Assembly (NCBI GenBank): GCA_964438705.1
Contig: CAYTKQ010000035.1
Span: 1 to 15,996 of the forward strand
DNA length: 15,996 nt
From: Christensenella sp964438705
GTDB lineage: Bacteria > Bacillota > Clostridia > Christensenellales > Christensenellaceae
Reading direction: 5' to 3'
In this document: in pieces, positions 5,364 through 13,054 of the stretch
Numbering within the stretch: the stretch's first letter is position 1
Layout of the letters: each line of letters begins with the position of its first letter
Position numbers and translations under genes: made by a program
Notes under the pieces: model-generated
What the model saw: the letters and a program-made list of their open reading frames with translations, nothing else
Database searches by the model: none
Told to the model about the DNA's origin: nothing

Positions 5364-7385
5364 TTACTTCTCAATGAGCTTGAACTTTTTGATCAGCGCC
5401 TTTACGACCTCGACCTGTGCAGAAAGCTCCTGACTGGCCGCCGCAGACTCGTCGCTGGCACCGTTGTTTGCCTTGACCACGAGCAGAATCTGCTCCATCC
5501 CGTCGGAAAGCTGCTCCATCAGCGCAAGCTCGGATTTCGATGTGTGCGATACCTCCTGCACATTGTCTGAAACCGCCTTTATCATAGCGTTGATATCGTC
5601 CATCGTCTGCGCGATGCCTTCCGCGTTTACAGCCATATTCGATATGGAGTCCACCGTGCTTTCGATCAGCGAAGCGGTGTTTTTTGCCGCCTCCGAAGAT
5701 TTTCCGGCAAGATTTCTGACTTCGTCGGCAACCACCGCGAAGCCTTTGCCCGCTTCCCCCGCGCGCGCGGCCTCTACCGCTGCGTTCAGCGCCAAAATAT
5801 TGGTTTGAAAAGCAATGTCTTCAATGGTCTTTATGATCTTGCTGACCTCTGTAGATTTTGCATCCGCCTTTCTGAGCTCCTCCATAAGCGTCTGCATTTG
5901 CTGATTGATCTGATACAATGCGTTTTGCACTACCTGCGCCTCACCGGAGGTCTTATTTATATTTTGACTGTTATCCGCCAGCTTGACCTGCATATCGGAT
6001 ATCGCCCGAGACAGTGTTTCCACAGCTTGCGCCTGATCGTTTGCGCCATGTGCCAGCACATCCGCACTGCGGGAAACATTTTGCGCGCCGGAAGAAACCT
6101 GCATGATGGAACGACTGATTTTCGACAATGTATTGGAAACCTGTACGGTAAGTTTGTTGAGCGCGATCGCCAGCACATCCCGCTCGGAACGAACGCTGGA
6201 GGCCACCGCCAGATTGCCCTCCGCAATTTGTGAAACCACGCTCACATTGTCTCTGATTCCTTTTGCCATGCTTTCAAAGGAATCCGCCAGTTGAATGATT
6301 TCCCGCTCTTTTATGCTTGCCATATCCACAAACAGTTCTTTTTCACCGGAGTTGTCTCCCGTGGCAAGCTGCTTTGCCCAGTCCGTAATGCCCACGATCG
6401 GTCGTGTGATGCCCGCCGCTATTTTTGAGGAAGCGAAAACATTGAGCAGAATCGTGATGCCCGCCGCCAGCGCAAGGAATATGAGCATGACGATGAATAT
6501 ATTGTACATCTCCACCACGGGCGAAACAGTGGCCATCGAAAGGTTGGCCACCCCCAGCGGATTGTAGCACACCAAAGACAGCGAGCCGTCTATCGTCGTG
6601 GTGACCATGCCTGAATTTCCGGACGTCATATCCTTCACCACATTTTTGAAGCCCTCGTTCATGGATTTTACATATTCTTGCGAAGGTCCGTCGTCCCCGG
6701 CGGGATCCAGCCAATTTTGGCTGAGCACCAGCTCCTCGTTCGGGTGCGCGGCAACCGTTCCGTCCGGATTCAGCATGAAGCTAAAGCTGTTCTTGGACAA
6801 CTCGAATTCGTTCAAAATATTTGAAATATACTCGAGGCGAACAAAGCCCACCAGTACGCCGATCTTCACATCACGATCATAAATAGGCACGCCGATCGCC
6901 AAAATTTTTCTGCCCGTGCTTTTGGAAATTGTGGGCTTGGCGATCTCCGTTGTTTCTTCGTTCCACGGCACGGTAAAGTAGGACCGGTCCGCGATCGATA
7001 CGCCCCGCGCGGATTCTCCGTCCGTATGCGCGACATTGTTGCCCGTTTCGTCTGTGATCAAAAAATGCGACCACGCCCCGTCCGAGTCCGCCATGACGGA
7101 TTGCAGATATGGCTCGGCAAGGTTCGGGTCCAACGATACGACCGCCTGATTTGTGGCGCTGAGTTCCACTTCCCGTTTGAATTTATCTATGCGCTCCACA
7201 ACGTTGTTGCTGATGAGCTGGTTATGATTCCCAAGCTCATTTTGCTTTTCGCTCGAAACGCTGAGGAACGTTGCGATGATAACCACGATCATGCCGATTG
7301 TGATGGGGATCATAAAAGCGCGGATCATTTTGCCGGTCAGCATGGCCTTGAGTGATTTGCTTTTTTCCGATCTGTGAGACTTCAT
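5364..7385 (-). CDS. Methyl-accepting chemotaxis protein with dCache sensor (673 aa)
   Basis: Membrane segments at about 24-44 and 294-317 enclose an extracellular dCache-type ligand domain of about 250 residues, with the characteristic DRSYF, PTISKSTGRKILAIGVPIYD and GVLVGFV stretches (133-183). A HAMP region (about 318-375), a linker helix and the cytoplasmic signalling domain (about 430-665) follow. The kinase-coupling hairpin tip reads IEDIAFQTNILALNAAVEAA (521-540) and continues into GKGFAVVADEVRNLAG. There is no C-terminal CheR-binding pentapeptide of the enterobacterial type. The start has TAGGTG a short distance upstream. Such receptors control CheA and flagellar rotation, so motility elsewhere in the genome is implied. 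The ligand cannot be read from the sequence; direct sensing by the Cache domain is more likely than sensing through a binding protein. Confidence 0.94.
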   Translation of the reverse strand: MKSHRSEKSKSLKAMLTGKMIRAFMIPITIGMIVVIIATFLSVSSEKQNELGNHNQLISNNVVERIDKFKREVELSATNQAVVSLDPNLAEPYLQSVMADSDGAWSHFLITDETGNNVAHTDGESARGVSIADRSYFTVPWNEETTEIAKPTISKSTGRKILAIGVPIYDRDVKIGVLVGFVRLEYISNILNEFELSKNSFSFMLNPDGTVAAHPNEELVLSQNWLDPAGDDGPSQEYVKSMNEGFKNVVKDMTSGNSGMVTTTIDGSLSLVCYNPLGVANLSMATVSPVVEMYNIFIVMLIFLALAAGITILLNVFASSKIAAGITRPIVGITDWAKQLATGDNSGEKELFVDMASIKEREIIQLADSFESMAKGIRDNVSVVSQIAEGNLAVASSVRSERDVLAIALNKLTVQVSNTLSKISRSIMQVSSGAQNVSRSADVLAHGANDQAQAVETLSRAISDMQVKLADNSQNINKTSGEAQVVQNALYQINQQMQTLMEELRKADAKSTEVSKIIKTIEDIAFQTNILALNAAVEAARAGEAGKGFAVVADEVRNLAGKSSEAAKNTASLIESTVDSISNMAVNAEGIAQTMDDINAMIKAVSDNVQEVSHTSKSELALMEQLSDGMEQILLVVKANNGASDESAAASQELSAQVEVVKALIKKFKLIEK

Positions 7386-7423
7386 ATGCGCACCTACTTT
7401 GATGATTATTTTTTCTGCTCACT

Positions 7424-7432
7424 ATTTTACCA
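7424..7432 (-). promoter_or_regulatory. Extended -10 promoter candidate of the chemoreceptor gene
   Basis: The minus strand reads TGGTAAAAT (7424-7432), an extended -10 element, about 40 nt before the receptor start. The -35 region is AT-rich without a clear TTGACA. Confidence 0.45.
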
Positions 7433-7454
7433 CAAAACGAGAAAAAATATATTG

Positions 7455-7466
7455 ATTTGATCAAAT
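7455..7466. repeat. 12-bp perfect palindrome upstream of the chemoreceptor promoter
   Basis: ATTTGATCAAAT is a perfect palindrome just upstream of the -35 region of the candidate receptor promoter. It could bind a dimeric regulator. The rest of the 250-bp spacer (7386-7636) is AT-rich; I see no gene and no intrinsic terminator in it. Confidence 0.35.
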
Positions 7467-7636
7467 TTTTACATGGAAAAATCAGCACTCCACATCGGCT
7501 ATTTTTGCAAAATCAAAACCTACGCCTCAGATGAATTTCGCTTTTCATTTCAATGCATAAATTTCCAATCGATACGAATGCGCCTTTCTAATCAAAAGAT
7601 GTAATAAGCAATGCGCCGCCAGAAGCTCTCACCAAC

Positions 7637-9163
7637 TTATTCGCTCGTATTTTTGGACGATTCTTCAAACCCGTCCCACACAACGTCAAGCGCATCGATC
7701 ACACGTCGATACAGCTGATATTTTTTCTCGTAAATCGCGTGTTTTTCCGGGTTGGGGTACACTGTTTTGGAGATCTCCGAAAAAACCGCGGCGGCTTCCC
7801 GCATATCCTGATATTCCCCGATGCCCACACCCGCGCACATCGCTGCGCCCATGGTGCCCAACTCAGTCTTGCCGGAAACCTCCACGGGAATACCCATTGC
7901 ATCGGCAAACATCTGCACCCACACATGCGATTTAGAGCCGCCGCCCGAAATACAAATGCGTGTAAAGCCCTGTTTGTACCGTGACAGGCGCTCGATGTGA
8001 TGCTTATGGCAAAACACCACACCCTCATAGATGGCACGCAGCATATGTGCCCTGGTGTGAATGCCGCTCAGCCCCACAAATGCCCCTTTCGCGTCTGGAT
8101 TAACATTCGTCCCAAACAAAAATGGCAAAAATACGATCCCGCATTCCTCCGGTAATACGCTGTCCACCATTTCATTGACGTTTTCATAAACCGCGCGTCT
8201 GTCGGCTTGCGGTTCGTTGTTCATAAACTGGTCGATGAACCATTCCAGATTGACCGCCGAGGTCGAACTGGATTCCACCAGCAAATAATAATCGTCCAGG
8301 CAAAAATGGCAGCACAAGAACAAATTTTCGTTCCCCTTTGCCTGCTTGTCGAGGTATTCGTTGATGCCCCATGTTCCCACCACAATGCTCAGTTTTTCGC
8401 TGTCTGCGACGCCCGCCGCAATGGCGCAGGCCACAATGTCAAAGAGTCCGCCCACGACAGGCGTGCCCTCCGCAAGACCGGTGAGCGAAGCGGCCTCCTT
8501 GGTTACCGTTCCGGCGATCTCCGTCGACTCCACAATCGGCGGAAGCATATCGAAATATTGCCGGATACCCATCCACTCAAAGATCTGCGGGTCAAACTTG
8601 CGTTTCACAAGATCCATCGCCGTAATACTTGAGGCTTCGGACATTTCCATACAAAAACGCCCGGTTAGAAAAAAACGCAAATAGTCTTTACACGCGACGG
8701 CATATGCTGCGCGCGCAAGGCTTTCCGGTTCATTGTCCGCAAACCATGCGATAAGCGGCGCGATCTGCCCTGCCCAAATCGACTGCCGCGTTTTTGCCCC
8801 GATCTTTGCCGTGGTGCCGTCAGCGCTCCACTTTTTCAAATATTCCTTGGCGCGCATATCGCCGCTCAAAACCGGGCGGCGAATGCAATTCCCCTGTTCG
8901 TCAAAAAGATAAAGACCATTTCCCTGGCCCGTGAGCGCAATGCCCGCGACTTCCTCTGCCGCAACGCCCGATTTTTGAAGCACGCTGCGGATCACATTGA
9001 TGTTCCCTTGCCGAAACTGATCAAATTCCCGTTCGTTATAGCCTACGCTGGGGCAGATAATCTCTAGCTTCTCTTCCGCATGCGCGATTTCCTTTCCTTC
9101 CACATCATAGATGGCGGCTTTTGTAACCGTGCCGCCGCTGTCAATTCCCAATAAGTATTTCAT
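7637..9163 (-). CDS. FGGY carbohydrate kinase, L-xylulose kinase (LyxK) type
   Basis: The N-terminal ATPase fold opens with LLGIDSGGTVTKAAIYD (4-20). GGLFDIVACAIAAG (238-251) carries the expected catalytic Asp242, GTWGINEY (263-270) is a phosphate-binding stretch, the FGGY signature region is around GIHTRAHMLRAIYEGVVF (367-384), and CISGGGSKSHVW (404-415) is the adenosine site. From memory the whole protein follows E. coli LyxK, including SxTSxxNLEWF and FLPFLxGxN, so phosphorylation of L-xylulose or a close ketose is likely; AI-2 kinase LsrK and YoaC-type kinases are more distant alternatives. The length of 508 aa is normal. ATG 9163 is chosen because GGAGGAG lies just upstream, although the frame is open to 9199. 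It lies 26 bp after the epimerase gene and is the last gene of the sugar operon. Confidence 0.9.
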   Translation of the reverse strand: MKYLLGIDSGGTVTKAAIYDVEGKEIAHAEEKLEIICPSVGYNEREFDQFRQGNINVIRSVLQKSGVAAEEVAGIALTGQGNGLYLFDEQGNCIRRPVLSGDMRAKEYLKKWSADGTTAKIGAKTRQSIWAGQIAPLIAWFADNEPESLARAAYAVACKDYLRFFLTGRFCMEMSEASSITAMDLVKRKFDPQIFEWMGIRQYFDMLPPIVESTEIAGTVTKEAASLTGLAEGTPVVGGLFDIVACAIAAGVADSEKLSIVVGTWGINEYLDKQAKGNENLFLCCHFCLDDYYLLVESSSTSAVNLEWFIDQFMNNEPQADRRAVYENVNEMVDSVLPEECGIVFLPFLFGTNVNPDAKGAFVGLSGIHTRAHMLRAIYEGVVFCHKHHIERLSRYKQGFTRICISGGGSKSHVWVQMFADAMGIPVEVSGKTELGTMGAAMCAGVGIGEYQDMREAAAVFSEISKTVYPNPEKHAIYEKKYQLYRRVIDALDVVWDGFEESSKNTSE

Positions 9164-9189
9164 ATTCTCTCCTCCGTGACATTTTGGCA

Positions 9190-10026
9190 TCAATAGCAAG
9201 CCAGCTTTTCACGCAAAAAGCGGTTTGCCTCCTTCACATATTCACAAAACGCGGGGGCTTCATAACACCACATTTCTGCCGTAAAGAAGCCTCCGTACTG
9301 TATTTGTGCAAGCGCGCGAAAACACGCGTCAAAGTCGACATCGCCCTCTCCAAAAGGCACGTCGCGAATCACGCTGCCCCGGCTGTCCTTTAGATGTATT
9401 CCTACAATATGCCTTCCACCCGCAGACAGTTCAAACGCCGGGTCATATCCCGCCGCTGTGATGTTCGCCACATCCGCGTACACCTGCAGATAGGGGGAAT
9501 CAAGCAACCGCACATACTCCATCACCTTACAAACCGAATTCATGAACGGCATATCCATCGTTTCAAACGCCAGTACCACTCCATGCCGCGCGGCATATTG
9601 CACGCCTTCCATAACGGCCCGGGTAAACAAACCGCGCGTATTGTCGTTCGATTCCTGATTCACTTCGTCATACGCCGCAATATGAATCACGCGGATACCT
9701 GCACGCTGCGCAAAAACGACGGCTTTTTTTAAAAGCGCAATGCCTTGCTCTCGCGTTTTTGTATCTTCACTGCCCAGCGGGTAGGCGCGATTTGCCGTCA
9801 ATGCAAAGGTATACACGGGTATCCCCGTCTCACGGCACGCAGCCTGCAACGCCAGCGCGCATGCGGGGTCATCGAGTCTTTCAAGCCGTTCGGGCGTACC
9901 GTCAATGTTGATTTCCATATAATTGTAGCCGCTTTCCCTGACAAACTCGAGTTTCTCGCGCCAGCTCCATGAAAAACACATTGCCTTTTCATACAACCCC
10001 AGCGGCAGCATGCTGAGCTTACCCAT
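9190..10026 (-). CDS. L-ribulose-5-phosphate 3-epimerase (UlaE/SgbU type)
   Basis: This is a TIM-barrel sugar-phosphate epimerase (AP endonuclease 2-like fold). The sequence follows E. coli UlaE closely as I recall it: PLGLYEKA (8-15), YPLGSED (82-88), GIRVIHIAAYD (110-120), MDMPFMNS (157-164) and VPFGEGDVDF (223-232). Metal-binding residues expected for the family are Glu155, Asp185, His211 and Glu251. UlaE interconverts L-xylulose 5-phosphate and L-ribulose 5-phosphate, which fits the LyxK-like kinase downstream. The start overlaps the end of the foldase-like lipoprotein gene by 8 bp and has AGGAGG 6 nt upstream (10033-10038). The length of 278 aa is typical. Confidence 0.92.
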   Translation of the reverse strand: MGKLSMLPLGLYEKAMCFSWSWREKLEFVRESGYNYMEINIDGTPERLERLDDPACALALQAACRETGIPVYTFALTANRAYPLGSEDTKTREQGIALLKKAVVFAQRAGIRVIHIAAYDEVNQESNDNTRGLFTRAVMEGVQYAARHGVVLAFETMDMPFMNSVCKVMEYVRLLDSPYLQVYADVANITAAGYDPAFELSAGGRHIVGIHLKDSRGSVIRDVPFGEGDVDFDACFRALAQIQYGGFFTAEMWCYEAPAFCEYVKEANRFLREKLACY

Positions 10027-11212
10027 TTTTCCCCTCCTCTATGCGCAATCTGCTCAAGTCAAGCACAAAATCTCCTTTTTCGGTCTTTTCTCTCAAACGA
10101 TTGCGCATCGTTTCATCATATTCCAGCACGCGCTTCGTAGAAAGCACCTCTTTTTTCAACGCTTCGCTTACTTCTTCAAAAGGGACTTCTCCCATCGGCG
10201 CAACGGCCGAATATTGGATGAACTGATGCCCCAAATAAGTATTGCATTCCGCGATGTCTCCCACGTTTTTCAGTTGCTTCAGCGCCGTCTGAAACGCTGT
10301 GAGCATCTCCTCGTCGCCTTCCCAGACAAGCTGACCGTTTTCGTTTTCCACTGTGTCCATTTCCGTTTGCGCTGCGAGCTCCGCAAACGGCACGCCCTCT
10401 TGAATCTGCGCGCGAACCTCTTCGATCTGCGGCAAAATCGCCGCTTCCGCCTCCTCCATCAAGGCGTTGTACTCGCGCATTTTACCCTCGCTGTATAAAA
10501 TGCTCGCTTTGCCACGCGTCTCCGCTGCGAACGGCACTGTTACCGTACGAATATACCGCAGCCCCTGCGGATAATACACGATCGTCTGCGCCTCTTTTTG
10601 GATCAAGTCGATCGCATAGGCCGGATCGATATCCATATACTTTTTCTGCGACTGCAGCGCATACGCATACTGATCGCGCACTTTCCGTTCGCTGACCTCG
10701 TCGCCCTGTGACCATTCCTGTTTGACAAGTTCCTGAACCACCTTTTTTTGCGCATAGGTAAGGAACGTCTCTTTGGTAAATCCCAGCTCTTTGCGATATT
10801 CATCCGTCGCTTTGGTCAGCGCTTCGCCCGCAAGCTCCTTGCCCGCTTCTGCGCTCACCACCGTTTCCAGCTCTTGCATAAGACGCGTATATACCTGCTG
10901 CACCTCCGCCGCATTGCCATCCGGAATCGCGAGGTCCAAGGTTTTTGCTTCGTCAAGCGCCATGTCCACAAAAGCATAATCGTACACGATGTCGTCAAGC
11001 AGCTTGTTCCACATCTCCGAATCTTCGCGCAATTCACTTTCTGACATTCCGTAAAGGGTGCAATAGTATTGTGCTTTCTTCAAAATTTGCTTATCCGTAA
11101 ATGTCGACTGCCCTGTGTTCAGCGCAACCGCCTCCGGTGCCGAACACCCGCCTATCAGCGCCGCAGCCAGCAGTAGCCCCATGGCCAAAACACGATGCCA
11201 AATGTTTCTCAT
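10019..11212 (-). CDS. SurA/PrsA-like lipoprotein with degenerate parvulin-type domain (397 aa)
   Basis: A lipoprotein signal (RNIWHRVLAMGLLLAAALIGGC) ends at Cys23, so the mature protein should be attached to the outer face of the membrane. A long helical region follows (about 36-210), as in the chaperone part of SurA/PrsA. Residues about 218-335 align by pattern with PpiC parvulins: RYIRTVTVPF, IQEGVPFAELA, an NGQLVW turn, LKNVGDIAE, and a final GHQFIQY strand. The usual GGDLG-type active-site loop is only partly kept, so isomerase activity is doubtful and a chaperone role is more likely. The start is ATG 11212, with AAGGA upstream; the frame is open to 11248 without a better ribosome site. 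It lies 119 bp after the aldolase gene and overlaps the epimerase gene. Its presence in a sugar operon is unusual. Confidence 0.82.
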   Translation of the reverse strand: MRNIWHRVLAMGLLLAAALIGGCSAPEAVALNTGQSTFTDKQILKKAQYYCTLYGMSESELREDSEMWNKLLDDIVYDYAFVDMALDEAKTLDLAIPDGNAAEVQQVYTRLMQELETVVSAEAGKELAGEALTKATDEYRKELGFTKETFLTYAQKKVVQELVKQEWSQGDEVSERKVRDQYAYALQSQKKYMDIDPAYAIDLIQKEAQTIVYYPQGLRYIRTVTVPFAAETRGKASILYSEGKMREYNALMEEAEAAILPQIEEVRAQIQEGVPFAELAAQTEMDTVENENGQLVWEGDEEMLTAFQTALKQLKNVGDIAECNTYLGHQFIQYSAVAPMGEVPFEEVSEALKKEVLSTKRVLEYDETMRNRLREKTEKGDFVLDLSRLRIEEGKNG

Positions 11213-11331
11213 CCTCGTTCCTTTCGTCCATATAGACACAAGGAGCATAAAGAGCAGCGCAATGTCATTTGGAGGTATGCGTGCCCTTTTGCCCCTTCGC
11301 TCTGTCTGTTATTTCATCGTCTTCGCGAGCA

Positions 11332-11973
11332 TTACTTTTGACCGTAATCCTTAAAGACTTCCACTGCCTGGAAAACTTCGTCGTCCGTCATCATCGCCAC
11401 CTCGCCCGCGCTTTTCGCCGCAAGATAGCACTTTGCCGAATCCTCCATATAAATCGCCGCATAAAGCGCTTCTTTTAAGGTCGTGCCCACCGTCACCACG
11501 CCATGATGCTTTAAGATCACCGCGCGCTTTTCGTTCAAATAATTCACTGTCTGGATGCCCATATTAAGGCTGGCCGGATTGCTGTAAGGCGCCACGTTCA
11601 CTTCCCCCAGCGTCACATTGCACAGCGTAGTGCAGCATGCCGGCAGCGTATCGCCGATGAGCCCCGCCGCAGTTGCATACGGCTGATGCGTGTGGATGAT
11701 GGCGTTTACTTCGGGCATGTGATCATAGATGTACACCAATGCAATGGTATCCACCGACGGGCGCAGCGTCCCATCTATCACCTTTCCCGTCTTATCCAAA
11801 ACCAGCACATCCTCCGGCTGCATGGGTTCATACGGCATACCGGACGGCGTCACCACGATATCGCCGTTTGGCTTTCTCACACTGACGTTTCCGCCCGAAA
11901 GCTGAATCAGCCCATAGTGCTTGATCTCCAGCGCCGCATGAATCACTGCCTTCCTGTCGTCCTCATACATCAT
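11332..11973 (-). CDS. Class II aldolase/adducin family sugar-phosphate enzyme (FucA-like, 213 aa)
   Basis: The family fold is shown by GGNVSVR (27-33), TPSGMPYE (42-49), HTHQ with His94 and His96, and KHHG at 155-158, which supplies the third zinc ligand. Asp75 in RPSVDT occupies the acidic metal-site position (Glu in FucA, Asp in AraD). Two details favour an aldolase of the FucA type over an AraD-type 4-epimerase: the short length with C-terminal FKDYG placing Tyr210 like the catalytic Tyr of FucA, and the lack of the TTHAD motif of AraD (here TTLCN, 115-119). Context, with kinase and UlaE-type epimerase, would instead call for a 4-epimerase producing D-xylulose 5-phosphate, so the substrate remains open. 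AGGAGG 9 nt upstream overlaps the permease stop codon. Confidence 0.85.
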   Translation of the reverse strand: MMYEDDRKAVIHAALEIKHYGLIQLSGGNVSVRKPNGDIVVTPSGMPYEPMQPEDVLVLDKTGKVIDGTLRPSVDTIALVYIYDHMPEVNAIIHTHQPYATAAGLIGDTLPACCTTLCNVTLGEVNVAPYSNPASLNMGIQTVNYLNEKRAVILKHHGVVTVGTTLKEALYAAIYMEDSAKCYLAAKSAGEVAMMTDDEVFQAVEVFKDYGQK

Positions 11974-11986
11974 GATTCGTTCCCTC

Positions 11987-13039
11987 CTATTTGGATACGG
12001 CAGCGGTTGCCGTCGGCTTTTTTGTCGTCCTCTTTTTCAGCAGGCCATGCTGCTGTACGCTATCAAATATGACGGCTGCCAGCACGATCAGGTAGCGGAT
12101 CAAATCCTGCCAGAACGCGGGCACGGTAAACAGCGTCAACGCGTTTTGCACCAGCGTCATGAGCGTCAGCCCGAGGATTGCCCCCAAAACCGAGCCCTTT
12201 CCGCCGTTCATGCTCACCCCGCCGATAACCGCCGAGGCGATGGCCGTCATTTCAAGCCCTTGCCCCGCACTTACAGGTACGCCCGAAAACTTATTCATGT
12301 AAATGATACCCGCGATACCCGCGAACATGGAGCAACATACGCACGTAACGATTTTGACACGATCCACGTTGATGCCGGAATAGGCGGCCGCTTTTTCGTT
12401 GCTGCCCGTATAAAACGCCAGCCGCGCCGCATACGATTTTCGCACCACAAATTCTGATATGATGGCGATGACCGCAAAAATGATCACCGTCATGGGAACC
12501 AAGCCGCCAATCTGTCCCTGTCCCAAAAATTGGAATTCTGGATGCAGCTCCAGCGTCCCCACCAGCGAAATGGGTGTGCCTGTCGTCATCGCATACACGA
12601 TTCCGCGCGCGATACCCATAAAGCACAGCGTAACGATAAAGTGCGACAGCCGCACCTTCGTGACCAAGAAGCCTATTGCCGCGCCAATCCCGCCGCACAC
12701 GACCAGCGCGCCTATCATGGCGATCCACGGATTTAGACCCGCCAAAAACAATTCGGCGCAAACCGCCATCGAAAGGCACATCACCGAGCCCACCGAAAGA
12801 TCGATGCCTCCCGTAATCATAATAATCGCCATACCGATGACCACGATCCCGTCGATGGAGATAGAGCTTAAAACAACCTTGATGTTTGCCCAGTGCGGAA
12901 AATACTGACTACATACAATACACATCAAAATCACAAACGCTGCGATGATTACGAGCAGGTTCATCTCTCTTAAAGACCGCAACTTGCTTTTTGGCTTCAG
13001 TACCTTTTCTCCTGCATTTTGATTAATCCCTGCCGTCAT
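11987..13039 (-). CDS. Sugar ABC transporter permease (RbsC type)
   Basis: A hydrophobic protein of 350 aa with about 8-10 membrane helices of the BPD_transp_2 family. Hallmarks are GMAIIMITGGIDLSVGSV (about 89-106), near-universal in RbsC-type permeases, and the coupling segment ASAVIGGVSMNGGKGSVLGAILG in the second half. A single permease gene implies a homodimer in the membrane, energised by the two-domain ATPase encoded upstream. The stop codon TAG is part of the sequence TAGGAGGGA that forms the ribosome site of the aldolase gene. The start at 13039 has AGGAGG 11 nt upstream, overlapping the ATPase stop codon. Confidence 0.95.
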   Translation of the reverse strand: MTAGINQNAGEKVLKPKSKLRSLREMNLLVIIAAFVILMCIVCSQYFPHWANIKVVLSSISIDGIVVIGMAIIMITGGIDLSVGSVMCLSMAVCAELFLAGLNPWIAMIGALVVCGGIGAAIGFLVTKVRLSHFIVTLCFMGIARGIVYAMTTGTPISLVGTLELHPEFQFLGQGQIGGLVPMTVIIFAVIAIISEFVVRKSYAARLAFYTGSNEKAAAYSGINVDRVKIVTCVCCSMFAGIAGIIYMNKFSGVPVSAGQGLEMTAIASAVIGGVSMNGGKGSVLGAILGLTLMTLVQNALTLFTVPAFWQDLIRYLIVLAAVIFDSVQQHGLLKKRTTKKPTATAAVSK

Positions 13040-13054
13040 TTTTGTCTATCCCTC

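Noticed and set aside
7492..7499. GCCGATGT resembling a flagellar sigma-D (-10) element upstream of the chemoreceptor gene
   Set aside because: It matches the GCCGATAT-type element at seven of eight bases, but the expected TAAA box 15 nt upstream is absent (TTTT), so this is not supported as a sigma-D promoter.
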